A stretch of 64,000 nt of DNA from an uncultured Opitutia bacterium (GCA_903896015.1 CAITWF010000016.1:1-64000); one strand, 5' to 3'; counted from the stretch's first letter, positions 43,169 to 51,815 are shown. Translations and numbers: made by a program. Notes: a model not told the origin generated them from the sequence alone.

Positions 43169-45385
43169 ATGCCCACGCCCTACTCCGCCGAAACTTGGAA
43201 AAGCATTCTCGCTTGCGGCGATTCCGTTGAAGCCTCGCTCGCGCGCAGCGGCGTGCTGCTGACGATGGGCGGCGAGCCCACGTTCGTTCCCATCTCACCC
43301 AGCGGCGCCGAGTGGCAGACTGCCGCGCTCGGGCCGACAAAACTCGCCTACGCGCGCCAGCTCGCGCGCGAACTCGTCCGCTCTGCGTTCCCCGGCTCCG
43401 CGATTCTCGAAACCTCCGGAAAACACTACCCGGGCGAGCCACTCCCGCGCTGGGCGCTGCTCATCCAGCGCCGCGCCGACGGCACGCCGCTCTGGCGCGA
43501 TCTCAAACGCCTCCGCGCCGACACTGAACCCGGTGCACACACCGCCGCCGATGCCAAAAAGTTCGCCATCGCCCTGGCGAAAGCGCTCGCCGTCGATTCT
43601 GCGCACTGCCTCCCGTTCGCGGAGGCTGGCGCACCCGATGCGATTACCGGCAATGTTTTACCCCTCGATCACGACGGCACCAAATGGATAACCGACGACT
43701 GGACACCCGCACTCGGCGCCAAGACGCTCGCACTGTTCGCCGGTGATGGCCCCGCCGGCCTCCGCCTCCCGCTGGCGAAGCTCAACGAAAAAAATCTCCG
43801 CCGTGCGCTCACCGCCGAAATCCGCGCCGGCACGCTGACGATCTTCATCCCGCCCCTGCTGCTCGCGCCCTACTGCGCACTGCTTCCGAAAATCGAGGAG
43901 ACGCTCGCCGCCCTCAAACTCTCTGACGCCATTCTCGCAGGCTACCCACCACCGTTCGACGCCGCCCTCCCCACCGTCGGCCTCGCCAGCGATCCCGGCG
44001 TGTTGGAAATCAACGTTTCTCCCTGCGCCACATGGGGCGAGTTCAACAACCAGCTCGGCCAACTCTTCGCCGCCGCGAGCGCCTGCGGCCTCTGCGCGCG
44101 CAAACTCCAGTTCAACGGCCGCGAAGTCGGCACCGGCGGCGGCGCGCACCTCGTGTTCGGCGGACCCGCCGGCCTGCTCTCGCCGTTCTTCGCGTTCCCC
44201 GCGCTGCTCCCCTCGATCATCCGCTACTGGCAGCATCACCCCGCGCTCAGCTACGCCTTCACCGGCGCCTACATGGGCCCGAGTTCGCAGGCGCCACGCA
44301 TCGACGAGTCCACCTTCGAGGCCCTCTACGAACTCGAACTCGCCTGCGCCGGCGCGGAATCCCTCGGCTCCCCGCAAAACCTCGCGCTCTTCGATCTCCT
44401 CTTCCGCGATCTCCTGATGGATCGCTCGGGCAATACCCACCGCGCCGAAATCTCCGTCGACAAACTGTGGAACCCCTGGGCGCCCAACGGCCGCCTCGGC
44501 CTCGTCGAGTTTCGCGCGTTCGAGACGCATCCCGCCGCCGCGGTCCAATCCGTCACCGCGCTCTTCGTCCGCGCCATCCTCGCGCGCCTCGCCGCCGATC
44601 CGTTCAAGTCGCCCTTCGTCCGCTGGGCCGGCGAACTCCACGATCGCTTCTTCCTGCCTGCCTTCGTCTGGGAGGACCTCGCCGCCATTTGCGACGATCT
44701 TAAAAAACACGGCATCACCTTCGATCCCGAATGGCTGCGCGCGCCGTGGGAATTTCGCTTCCCGAAACTCGGCGAGTTCGCGCTCACGTTCAAACACCCA
44801 CTTCCTGACGACGCACCGAAGGACGCAAAAGCAAAGGAGGAAGGCTTCGCGATCGAGTTCCGCCAATCCCTCGAAGCGTGGCCCCTCCTCGGCGAATCGC
44901 CCAATGCCGGCACGGTCGCGCGCACCGTTGACTCCAGCGTCGATCGCATCGAGGCGCGCATTTCCGATAAAAAATTCCTCGAAGGCGGCCTCCTCCTCGT
45001 CAACGGCCTGCCGTGTGAGTTTCGCCCGCTCGCTCCTTCAACGGCTGTGCCGTCAGGCGCCGCGTGCGGCATCCGCTACCGCGCCTTCTACCTGACACCG
45101 TCGCTGCAACCGCACGTGCCCGTCCACGCGCCCCTGCTCATCGAGTGGGTCGATCGCGCCACGCTCGTGGTGGTCGCCGCCGCGCGCTGGCACGTCTGGA
45201 ACAAGTCCAACGCCCAATACCCGTCCGCCCCCGCCGACGACACCGCGGCCGCCGCCCGCCGCGCCGAGCGCTGGGAACCCTGGCCGAACACCGTCGGCCA
45301 GGCCCGCTTCGTCCCGAAGATTGATTTCCCGCCCGAGGGCAAGCACACCCTCGACCTCCGCCGTTACCCCGCGCAAACGCGGTAA
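43169..45385 (+). CDS. DUF2126 family protein of the transglutaminase cluster
   Basis: A 738-residue protein with DUF2126 signatures near the start (LLTMGGEPTFVPISPSGAEW, LRADTEPGAHTAADAKKFA) and centre (VLEINVSPCATWGEFNNQL, GTGGGAHLVFGG, LSYAFTGAYMGPSSQAPRID, RSGNTHRAEISVDKLWNPWA, GRLGLVEFRAFETHP). The central HRAE/EF..FE patterns resemble glutamine-synthetase/COOH-NH2-ligase chemistry, so it is a probable amidoligase-like enzyme. In other bacteria this part is fused behind a transglutaminase domain in proteins of ~1100 residues. Here the transglutaminase is a separate gene just upstream. The ATG at 43169 is used; the longer frame overlaps the previous gene. Confidence 0.88.
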   Translation: MPTPYSAETWKSILACGDSVEASLARSGVLLTMGGEPTFVPISPSGAEWQTAALGPTKLAYARQLARELVRSAFPGSAILETSGKHYPGEPLPRWALLIQRRADGTPLWRDLKRLRADTEPGAHTAADAKKFAIALAKALAVDSAHCLPFAEAGAPDAITGNVLPLDHDGTKWITDDWTPALGAKTLALFAGDGPAGLRLPLAKLNEKNLRRALTAEIRAGTLTIFIPPLLLAPYCALLPKIEETLAALKLSDAILAGYPPPFDAALPTVGLASDPGVLEINVSPCATWGEFNNQLGQLFAAASACGLCARKLQFNGREVGTGGGAHLVFGGPAGLLSPFFAFPALLPSIIRYWQHHPALSYAFTGAYMGPSSQAPRIDESTFEALYELELACAGAESLGSPQNLALFDLLFRDLLMDRSGNTHRAEISVDKLWNPWAPNGRLGLVEFRAFETHPAAAVQSVTALFVRAILARLAADPFKSPFVRWAGELHDRFFLPAFVWEDLAAICDDLKKHGITFDPEWLRAPWEFRFPKLGEFALTFKHPLPDDAPKDAKAKEEGFAIEFRQSLEAWPLLGESPNAGTVARTVDSSVDRIEARISDKKFLEGGLLLVNGLPCEFRPLAPSTAVPSGAACGIRYRAFYLTPSLQPHVPVHAPLLIEWVDRATLVVVAAARWHVWNKSNAQYPSAPADDTAAAARRAERWEPWPNTVGQARFVPKIDFPPEGKHTLDLRRYPAQTR

Positions 45386-45409
45386 GATCCTCCTCGTGCC
45401 TAGATATTC

Positions 45410-45484
45410 TGTAGGGTGTCTGTCTTGCCGAAGCCGTCGTTCGAACGACCTCGGAGCGGCGTCACCCAGACTGACGCCCTACAC
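45410..45484. repeat. palindromic repeat at the 3' end of the broken TIR gene
   Basis: TGTAGGGTGTCTGTC at the left and GACGCCCTACA at the right are near-complementary ends. A perfect 14-base palindrome GTCGTTCGAACGAC lies inside. The layout resembles families A and B but the sequence differs. The element supplies the stop codon of the neighbouring pseudogene. Confidence 0.6.
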
Positions 45485-46461
45485 CAAACCAATCCTAAGA
45501 GCGGCGCCGACTTTTTTGGATCGGCCAACAGGCGCCTTGAACGCCGGATCTTCGCGCACGTTGTCCCAGTCGGGATCGATGCGGAGCATCGGCACGGTGA
45601 TGCGGCTCGGCACGAGCAACAACTTCGCGAGCAGCGCGACGTTCTCGCGCGGCCGACGAGCCAAAGCGTAGATGCGCGCGAGGGCGAGATCACGACTCCA
45701 GCGAGCGCGCGTCTGGGTGGAGGCTGAGGCCAACTCGACGTGATGCCGCCCCGCGGCGATCGCTTCGTCGATCCGGCCGACGCGGACCAGTGCGGCGGCG
45801 AGATAGCCGGGCTTGTTGGAGAGACCCAATTCGGGCTGCGTCTGGAGTCTTTCCGCGAGTGCGAGGGCCTCGCGCGCTTCCTTCAATGCGTCGTCGGTCC
45901 GCCCTAGCTTAACCAGCACGTCGCTATGGATGCAGAGCAGGTTGAAACGACCGGCGGCGGCGTTCGCCGACACTGAGGCGAGCATCTCTGGCATAAATTG
46001 GTCCGGCCTCGGCAAAGCGCCGCTTGCTCCACGCCCAGGTGGCACGTTGGCCTCCGGTCATCCCGTCGAGCGAGACGGGCAGCTCACCCTAGAGCTGATA
46101 GTGATTCATCGGCAACGCAGGCAGCCGCATCGGGCGTGTCATCGATCACGATTGGCAAAAGAAACGGCTGGTAGGGCGCCATGAGGTGCGAGCGGTCGAC
46201 CGCGAGTTTCCATTCGAGCCTGAAGTAGCCTTCGCCCCGCGCCTGCGTCGCCGCGGAAATCACGGGCACGAACAGAGCGCACTCCCGAATCTGCGTGCGG
46301 ATCTTCCGATCCCACGCGTCGCCGCCCACGAGTTCGTTCCGGTCAAACCACACTTCCACGCCGGCAACGCGCAGCGCCTCGGCGATGCGCGCCACCGCCT
46401 CGGCGTCTTGCGACGCATAGCTCAGGAAGACTGCGCGTTCAGTGGGAAGCAGACCGGACAC
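45479..46461 (-). pseudogene. broken TIR-TPR protein gene
   Basis: The minus strand begins with an intact TIR domain (46461 to about 46120: VFLSYASQDAEAVARI, GVEVWFDRNELVGGDAWDRK, LFVPVISAATQARGEGYFRLEW) that stops at 46084 after 125 codons. A second frame (46045-45479, 188 codons) holds only C-terminal TPR-like helices (DALKEAREALALAERL, KPGYLAAALVRVGRIDEAI, RENVALLAKLLLVPS). The membrane helix and the whole TolB-like domain present in the intact relative at 35610-37922 are missing, and the two parts are in different frames. This indicates an internal deletion plus frameshift. The TIR part alone could still be translated as a 125-residue protein. Confidence 0.8.
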
Positions 46462-46543
46462 GAGCCGGCAAAATTAGAGCCGACGGTCGGTGCGTCGAGT
46501 GCGGAAACTCACGGCGCACCACCCGCGGGGGCGTTACAATCGG

Positions 46544-46984
46544 TCAGGCCACTTCCTGCTCGATCGTGCTGACGTGTCCCGTCCGATCGAAGATCACGCG
46601 CAGGTGCTCGTGTTCACGGCGACCGGGATAGCCCGCATACCACGGATAGATCGGCTCGCCCCACGCATAGTAGCGGTGATACCAGCCGCGGTACAGGGGC
46701 ATGCCGTCCGGCGTCTCGTAGGTCACGTAACTCCAGATTTGGCCCGTGCCGTCGTTGGTCGTATGCGTGCGCACGCGATCCGGCGCGCCGAGGGCGAGTC
46801 GGACCGCATCCATGTCGAAGCCGACGGCGATTTTACCCTGCTTGATCAGATCCTGCTGCTCGGCCGGGTAACTCGCGAACAGCTCCGGATTTTTCTTGAT
46901 GCGCGCGGCGGGCGTGGCACAGCCCACGAGTGAAAACGCGGCGGCGGCCGCGACGAGGGGTAGGAGAAGCTTTAGTGTTTTCAT
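46544..46984 (-). CDS. lipoprotein, SmpA/OmlA-like fold possible
   Basis: A 146-residue exported lipoprotein: signal LLLPLVAAAAAFSLVGC with lipobox LVGC (lipidated Cys at residue 22). The segment QDLIKQGKIAVGFDMDAVRLALGAPDRV resembles the helix-turn-GxPD part of BamE/SmpA-like domains, which usually support outer-membrane assembly. The C-terminal part is aromatic-rich (GWYHRYYAWGEPIYPWYAGYPG). Function unknown. Confidence 0.75.
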   Translation of the reverse strand: MKTLKLLLPLVAAAAAFSLVGCATPAARIKKNPELFASYPAEQQDLIKQGKIAVGFDMDAVRLALGAPDRVRTHTTNDGTGQIWSYVTYETPDGMPLYRGWYHRYYAWGEPIYPWYAGYPGRREHEHLRVIFDRTGHVSTIEQEVA

Positions 46985-47059
46985 GGTGAATTCTCCTGGT
47001 TGAACGTTGTGAGTTTTGCTCGCCTCCTGAGACGCCCCTCACAGCGTCTTGGTTCCACC

Positions 47060-47743
47060 GTGAAAACACTGCTGCTCTGGGATATTGATGGAACGTTGAT
47101 CGCGTCCGGCGGCGCCGGCATGACGGCCATGCGCGTCGCGTTGCAACGCGTCTTCGGCGTCGACGGCTCGATCGAAGACATCGAGTTCGCCGGCCGCACC
47201 GATCGCTGGATTGCGCGGCGGGTGTTCGAGAAATTCTCCATCGCCGTCACGGAGGAAAACTTCACACGCTACTTCGAAGGCTACGTGGCTGTGCTGCCCG
47301 AGGAACTGGCCCGGGCCGGAGCCAGTGCGCGCGTGCTCAAGGGCGTGCTGCCGCTCCTCAACGCCGTCGCGATGGCCCCGGACGTGTCGCAGGGCCTGCT
47401 CACCGGCAATCTCCGCCGCGGCGCCGAGACCAAGCTCAAGCACCACGGGCTGTGGAAATATTTTCCCTTCGGCGCGTTTGCCGACGACCACGAACTCCGC
47501 GATCACCTCGGTCCGCACGCGCTCCAGCGCGCCGTCGCCCACACCGGGATTACTTTTCCACGCAAGCGCACCTGGGTGATCGGCGACACCCCGCACGACA
47601 TCGCATGCGGCAAAATCATCGGCGCCCGCACGCTCGCCGTCGCCACCGGCAGCCACACCGCCGCCCAGCTTGCCGAGCACCAGCCCGACGCCGTGCTGCC
47701 CGATCTTGCCGACACGAATGAGTTTTGGAACATCGTTGGCTGA
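47060..47743 (+). CDS. HAD-superfamily phosphatase
   Basis: A 227-residue hydrolase with HAD motif I LLLWDIDGTL (nucleophile Asp) and a helical cap with RTDRWIARRVFEKF. Motif II/III region LLTGNLRRGAETKLKHHGLWKYF and motif IV VIGDTPHDIACGKIIGA follow. It resembles phosphoglycolate-phosphatase-like enzymes, substrate unknown. The GTG at 47060 begins the conserved VKTLLLWDIDG and is preferred over a TTG at 47000. Confidence 0.88.
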   Translation: MKTLLLWDIDGTLIASGGAGMTAMRVALQRVFGVDGSIEDIEFAGRTDRWIARRVFEKFSIAVTEENFTRYFEGYVAVLPEELARAGASARVLKGVLPLLNAVAMAPDVSQGLLTGNLRRGAETKLKHHGLWKYFPFGAFADDHELRDHLGPHALQRAVAHTGITFPRKRTWVIGDTPHDIACGKIIGARTLAVATGSHTAAQLAEHQPDAVLPDLADTNEFWNIVG

Positions 47744-47767
47744 TTTTTAATCCCACTGCGCCACGCC

Positions 47768-48211
47768 ATGCCCAAGCTCTTCACCATCGCCATCGGTTCC
47801 GATCATGCCGGCTTCGCCTATAAAGAAGCCCTCAAAGCCGCCCTCCTCGCCGACGGGCACACCGTGCGCGATTTCGGCACCTACTCGGATGCGAGCTGCG
47901 ATTATCCTGACTTTATCCGCCCGACCGCCGAGGCCGTCGCGCGCGGCGAGTTCGAGCGCGGCATCGTCCTTGGCGGCTCCGGCAACGGCGAGGCGATCGT
48001 CGCGAATCGCGTGCGCGGCATCCGCTGCGGCCTAGTCTGGAACGAGCAGGTCGCGATTTGGAACCGATCGCACAACGACGCCAACGTGATCTCCCTCGGC
48101 CAGCGCACCATCACCGAGGCCGAGGCCATCCACCTCGTGCGCACGTGGCTCGCCACCGAGTTCGAGGGCGGCCGCCACCTCACGCGCATCAACAAGATCG
48201 ACCCGCCGTAA
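47768..48211 (+). CDS. rpiB: ribose-5-phosphate isomerase B
   Basis: Interconverts ribose-5-phosphate and ribulose-5-phosphate in the pentose phosphate pathway. The 147 residues have IAIGSDHAGFAYKEAL (phosphate site Asp/His), CDYPDFIRPTAEAVARGE, and GGSGNGEAIVANRVRGIRCGLVW. The active site carries Ser and Glu (GSGNGE) as in the Mycobacterium enzyme, rather than the Cys of E. coli RpiB. NDANVISLGQRTI is also present. Length is normal. Confidence 0.95.
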   Translation: MPKLFTIAIGSDHAGFAYKEALKAALLADGHTVRDFGTYSDASCDYPDFIRPTAEAVARGEFERGIVLGGSGNGEAIVANRVRGIRCGLVWNEQVAIWNRSHNDANVISLGQRTITEAEAIHLVRTWLATEFEGGRHLTRINKIDPP

Positions 48212-48222
48212 GTTTCGCCGCC

Positions 48223-48666
48223 ATGGGCTCCCATCACCAAGGCCCGCCGCGCGAAGTCGCCGCGCTCGACGCTTACATCAAGCTCATGCGCGCCGCCGAG
48301 AGTGTGACCGCGCGCGCCCACGTGGTGCTGCCGCGTGATCTGACGTTTTCGCAATTCGCTGCGCTGGAGGCGCTCCATCATCTCGGGCCGCTTTACCAGA
48401 CCGAGCTCGCCGCCAAACTCCTCAAAAGCGGCGGCAACCTCACGCTCGTTGTCGATAACCTCGAGCGCTGCGGCTACGTCGTCCGCGAACGCAAAGCCGA
48501 GGATCGGCGTTACGTTCGCGTCGCGCTCACCCCCAAGGGCCGGAAATACATCGCCGCGCTTTTCCCGAAACTCGCCGCAAGCGTGACGCGTGAGCTCAGC
48601 GCGCTCTCCGCCCGCGAGCAGGCCGCGCTCGGCCGCCTCTGTAAGAAACTGGGCCTGGCTCGGTAG
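48223..48666 (+). CDS. MarR-family transcriptional regulator (MhqR-like)
   Basis: A 147-residue winged-helix repressor with LTFSQFAALEALHHLGPLYQTELAAKLLKSGGNLTLVVDNLERCGYVVRER: helix-turn-helix, then a wing with KAEDRRYVRVALTPKGRKYI. The central KSGGNLTLVVDNLE recognition helix is typical of the MhqR/OhrR-like branch. It lies upstream of an MhqO-like dioxygenase and an MhqD-like hydrolase and probably represses them. Cys occurs once (RCGY), so a redox switch of the one-Cys type is possible. Confidence 0.9.
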   Translation: MGSHHQGPPREVAALDAYIKLMRAAESVTARAHVVLPRDLTFSQFAALEALHHLGPLYQTELAAKLLKSGGNLTLVVDNLERCGYVVRERKAEDRRYVRVALTPKGRKYIAALFPKLAASVTRELSALSAREQAALGRLCKKLGLAR

Positions 48667-48782
48667 CAGCGGCTCTCCCGACCAACTTAGCTTTTGTGGA
48701 AATTCGCAACGGTTGCAGGCCACTCGGAGCATCGCCCTGGCTTTTCCCATCCGGGTCGAATCAACAAAACACCGCGGACGCT

Positions 48783-48810
48783 TGCACATTACTTCAACAT
48801 TGAAATACTT
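48783..48810 (+). promoter_or_regulatory. candidate promoter with embedded operator for the mhq-like genes
   Basis: TTGCAC (48783-48788) and ATACTT (48805-48810), 16 bases apart, resemble -35 and -10 boxes. Between and overlapping them is the inverted repeat TTCAACATTGAA (48793-48804), a plausible site for the MarR protein encoded just upstream. The start codon at 48817 lies only 6 bases past the -10 box, so the mRNA would be almost leaderless. Confidence 0.45.
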
Positions 48811-48816
48811 TCCGCC

Positions 48817-49773
48817 ATGTTCACTCCCACCACCTCCTCCCCGATGACGCTCGGCGGCCTCCATCACATCACCGCGATGGCGTCCGATCCGAAGCGCAAT
48901 CTCGACTTCTACACGAAGGCGCTCGGCCTGCGCTTCGTGAAAAAGTCCGTCAACCAGGACGACCCGGGAACCTATCATCTCTACTACGGCGACAACGTCG
49001 GCTCGCCCGGCTCCGCGCTCACGTTCTTCCCCTGGCCCGGTCTGCGCCGCGGCCGCGCCGGCCAGGGCCAGGCCTATGCCACCGCGTTCTCCGTGCCCGC
49101 CGGCTCGCAGGCGTTCTGGGTCGGGCGTCTGAAGACCCTCAACGTCGCGACCTCGCCGATCGAAACGCGCTTCGCCGATCAGGTTTTGTCGCTCGCCGAT
49201 CCCGACGGGATGAAACTCGAACTCGTGTTCACCGCCGAACCTGACGCCCGCACACCCGCGCCTTACGCCGATGTCCCAGCCACGCACGGCATCCGCGGCT
49301 TCCATAGCACCACCCTCGCCTTCGCCCAGCCTGCCGCGACCGTCGCGCTCCTCACCGGAGTGATGGGTTACCGTGCGGTGAGCACCGTCGGCCACCGCAC
49401 CCGCTACACCGTCGCCTCCGGCGGTCCCGGCAGCTACGTCGACATCCTGACTGACCCAAGCATTCCGCGCGGCCTCAACGGCGCCGGCACCGTCCACCAC
49501 ATCGCGTTTCGCGTTGCCGACGATGCCGCGCAACTCGTCGCCCACCGGATCCTCACGGCCCACGGCGCCCACGTCAGCCCCATCATCGATCGCGCATATT
49601 TCCACTCGATCTACTATCGCGAGCCCAACGGCGTGCTCTTTGAAATCGCGACCGATCAACCCGGCTTCGCGATCGACGAACCCGTCGAATCGCTCGGCAC
49701 GCGGCTCGGCCTTCCTCCGCGCCTCGAACCGCACCGCGCCGAGATCGAGGCGGCCCTGCCGAAACTAGATTAA
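48817..49773 (+). CDS. ring-cleaving dioxygenase of the VOC superfamily (MhqO-like)
   Basis: A 318-residue protein with two glyoxalase/VOC modules. Module 1: LGGLHHITAMASDPKRNLDFYTKALGLRFVKKSVNQDD (metal His in HHI), LADPDGMKLELVF (metal Glu). Module 2: IRGFHSTTLAF and GTVHHIAFRV (His), YYREPNGVLFEIATDQPGFAID (Glu). This matches the MhqO/MhqA hydroquinone dioxygenases that open methyl- or chloro-hydroquinones. Its MarR and MhqD-like neighbours support a quinone-detoxification role. Confidence 0.9.
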   Translation: MFTPTTSSPMTLGGLHHITAMASDPKRNLDFYTKALGLRFVKKSVNQDDPGTYHLYYGDNVGSPGSALTFFPWPGLRRGRAGQGQAYATAFSVPAGSQAFWVGRLKTLNVATSPIETRFADQVLSLADPDGMKLELVFTAEPDARTPAPYADVPATHGIRGFHSTTLAFAQPAATVALLTGVMGYRAVSTVGHRTRYTVASGGPGSYVDILTDPSIPRGLNGAGTVHHIAFRVADDAAQLVAHRILTAHGAHVSPIIDRAYFHSIYYREPNGVLFEIATDQPGFAIDEPVESLGTRLGLPPRLEPHRAEIEAALPKLD

Positions 49774-49828
49774 GTAGGGGCGCGGCTCGTCCGCGCCCGG
49801 CCACGGCGTGCACAAGGCACGCCCCTAC
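49774..49828. repeat. family B palindromic repeat copy
   Basis: GTAGGGGCGCGGCTCGTCCG...CACAAGGCACGCCCCTAC, with complementary ends, directly after the dioxygenase stop codon and before the MhqD-like gene. A transcript of both genes would contain it as a large hairpin. Confidence 0.85.
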
Positions 49829-49866
49829 TTCCGTGCTTTCGCCCCCAGCGCACTCCACCCACTCCA

Positions 49867-50493
49867 ATGCCACTGTCCTCCTTCATCCACGTCTTCGAAC
49901 CCGGCACCGATCATTCCGCTCCGCCGCTGCTGCTTCTGCACGGCACCGGCGGCAACGAGCGCGATCTCCTCCGTCTCGGCCACACGCTCTCGCCCGGCTC
50001 CGCGCTGCTCAGCCCACGGGGCCAAGTGAGCGAAGGCGGCGCGCTACGCTTTTTCGCACGTCTCGCCGAGGGCATCTTCGATCCCGCCGAGGTCACCCGC
50101 CGCACGCTCGCGCTTGCTGACTGGGTTGAAGCCGCCGCAAAAGACTACGACCTCGATCCCACACGGCTGCTCGCCGTCGGTTTTTCCAATGGCGCCAACG
50201 TCGCCGCGACCATGCTGCAGCTCCGCCCCGCTTCGCTCGGTGGCGGCATCCTCCTTCGCCCGATGGTCGTGCTCGATCAACCTGCGGCGCCGCACTCGCT
50301 CACGGGCAAACGTATCCTCCTCCTCAACGGCAACGTCGATCCCATCGTCCCGCTCGATCATCCGCCGCGGCTCGCGACGTTGCTCCGCGCGGGTGACGCT
50401 GACGTTTCCCAGCAGATGCTTCCGGCGAGCCACAACCTCACCCCCGGCGACATCGCCGCCGCGCAAGGCTGGCTGGGTCGCGATAAGCTGTAA
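49867..50493 (+). CDS. carboxylesterase/phospholipase-like hydrolase (MhqD-like)
   Basis: A 208-residue alpha/beta hydrolase: PLLLLHGTGGNERDLLRLG (oxyanion strand), LLSPRGQVSEGGALRFFARL, the nucleophile LLAVGFSNGANVAATML (Ser), LLLNGNVDPIVP (Asp) and ASHNLTPGDI (His). The sequence pattern is that of MhqD, which accompanies the MhqO dioxygenase in quinone resistance. It is separated from the dioxygenase by 93 bases containing a palindromic repeat. Confidence 0.9.
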   Translation: MPLSSFIHVFEPGTDHSAPPLLLLHGTGGNERDLLRLGHTLSPGSALLSPRGQVSEGGALRFFARLAEGIFDPAEVTRRTLALADWVEAAAKDYDLDPTRLLAVGFSNGANVAATMLQLRPASLGGGILLRPMVVLDQPAAPHSLTGKRILLLNGNVDPIVPLDHPPRLATLLRAGDADVSQQMLPASHNLTPGDIAAAQGWLGRDKL

Positions 50494-50555
50494 GCTTTAC
50501 GCCTGCGTTTTGGTGCCAAAACCTACAGCTTTCCGCCTTAGCCTTATCCCTCAAT
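50494..50555. repeat. family D intergenic repeat copy
   Basis: It begins AGCTTTACGCCTGCG and ends AGCTTTCCGCCTTAGCCTTA. The stretch at about 58527-58590 has the same layout (AGCTTTAGGCTTTAAGCC ... AGCTTACCGCTTCACGCC ... ATCGCTTATC). Copies are imperfect and were matched by eye. Confidence 0.45.
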
Positions 50556-50556
50556 C

Positions 50557-51240
50557 ATGCGCCTCACCTACTTCGGCCATTCGTGTTTTCTCCTCGAAGT
50601 CGAGGGCGCCCGCATCGTCTTCGATCCTTACCTGAAGGACAACCCGCACGGCCGCATCGCGCTCGCGAAGGTCCCGTGCAAATGGATTCTTTGCTCGCAC
50701 GCCCACGAAGATCACATTTGCGACGCGGTCGAACTCTCAAAACTCCACGGCGCCAAGATCGTCGCGCCCTATGAGCTCGCCGAGTATTTCGATTCGCAAA
50801 ACGCCAAGGCCCTCGACCTCATGCCCGGCGGCGGGATCACCTTGCCATGGGGCCGGCTCGACATGACGCACGCCGTCCACAGCTCCGCCCTCGAGCTTCC
50901 CGGCGGAAAAAGCCGCTACATGGGCTCCGCCTGCGGCTTCGTCCTGCGCTCCGAGGGAAAATCCGTTTACCACGCCGGCGACACCGCGCTCTTCGGCGAC
51001 ATGAAATTGATCGGTCGCCACGGCCTCGACGCCGCGCTCCTCCCGATCGGCGACCGCTACACGATGGGCCCGGCCGATGCCGTCGAGGCGCTCAACCTTC
51101 TTCGCCCGAAACTCGCCGTGCCGATGCACTACGACACCACGGACAAAATCCGCCAGAACCCGCACGCCTTCGCCAAGTCCGCCCTCGCCGCCGGCCACAC
51201 CGTGCGTGTGATGGGCGCGGGCCAAACGATTGAGGTGTAA
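50557..51240 (+). CDS. metal-dependent hydrolase, UPF0173 / beta-lactamase fold
   Basis: A 227-residue member of the UPF0173 family. MRLTYFGHSCFLLEVEGARIVFDPYLKDNP, then the metal site CSHAHEDHICDAVEL (HxHxDH), VYHAGDTALFGDMKLI (Asp) and VPMHYDTTDKIRQNP (His). It probably hydrolyses a phosphoester or lactone; substrate unknown. Its last 40 codons (51121-51240) recur at 51823-51942 behind a toxin-antitoxin pair (see that entry). Confidence 0.93.
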   Translation: MRLTYFGHSCFLLEVEGARIVFDPYLKDNPHGRIALAKVPCKWILCSHAHEDHICDAVELSKLHGAKIVAPYELAEYFDSQNAKALDLMPGGGITLPWGRLDMTHAVHSSALELPGGKSRYMGSACGFVLRSEGKSVYHAGDTALFGDMKLIGRHGLDAALLPIGDRYTMGPADAVEALNLLRPKLAVPMHYDTTDKIRQNPHAFAKSALAAGHTVRVMGAGQTIEV

Positions 51241-51290
51241 CCAACGCGGACTTGCCCTCCGCTCATTTTCGATTTCCCTTCCGCCCTAGG

Positions 51291-51521
51291 ATGACAACTG
51301 CTTCCGACGAAATCACCGCCGCTGCGCTGGCATTACCGGTGGAAGCCAAAGCGGAATTAATCGAACGCGTTGCCGCCAGTATCGCCGCGAGTGTCGATCC
51401 CCGTATCAAGCGCGCACAACTCGACGAAGTGCGCCGACGCCGCGCCGAAATTCTCTCTGGCCGAATGCAAGGTGTGTCCTCCCAGCAAGTGCGCGCTGAA
51501 GTCGCCGCCTTGCTGAAATGA
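51291..51521 (+). CDS. antitoxin-like addiction module protein
   Basis: A 76-residue protein of the putative addiction-module family: TAAALALPVEAKAELIERVAAS (the LP..ER..L helix typical of these RelB-like antitoxins), then DEVRRRRAEILSGRMQGVSSQQVRAEV. The ATG at 51291 is preferred; an upstream in-frame start at 51252 would add an unlikely Phe/Pro/Arg-rich stretch. Its stop overlaps the toxin start (ATGA), the normal layout. Confidence 0.85.
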   Translation: MTTASDEITAAALALPVEAKAELIERVAASIAASVDPRIKRAQLDEVRRRRAEILSGRMQGVSSQQVRAEVAALLK

Positions 51522-51814
51522 CGGACTTTGCGTTTTACCCGGCGGCCCTCGAGGAATTCAAGGCCGAGGTCGCCTACTACGAATCAATCACGCCGGGTCT
51601 CGGTGCGGATTTCTCCGAACGCGTTTTCACAGTCGTCGATCTCGTCTGCGAGTTTCCAGACATGGGCGCGCCGGAAGGAGATGGTGTGCGCAGTCTCATC
51701 ACGAAACGGTTTCCGTTCGCAATTTATTATGAGGTGTTACGCGACGAGGTGTTCGTCTGGGCGGTGATGCATGCCGCGCGCGAGCCGGGCTATTGGCGCA
51801 CGCGTCGCGGGTGA
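51518..51814 (+). CDS. RelE/ParE-superfamily toxin
   Basis: A 98-residue toxin-fold protein: FAFYPAALEEFKAEVAYYESITPGLGADFSERV (two helices) and FPFAIYYEVLRDEVFVWAVMHAAREPGYWRTR (beta sheet with the conserved YE, H..REPGYW ending). The A..R.P.YW ending is that of the ParE/RelE group paired with addiction-module antitoxins. Target (gyrase or ribosome-bound mRNA) cannot be told. Translationally coupled to the antitoxin. Confidence 0.88.
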   Translation: MTDFAFYPAALEEFKAEVAYYESITPGLGADFSERVFTVVDLVCEFPDMGAPEGDGVRSLITKRFPFAIYYEVLRDEVFVWAVMHAAREPGYWRTRRG

Positions 51815-51815
51815 C

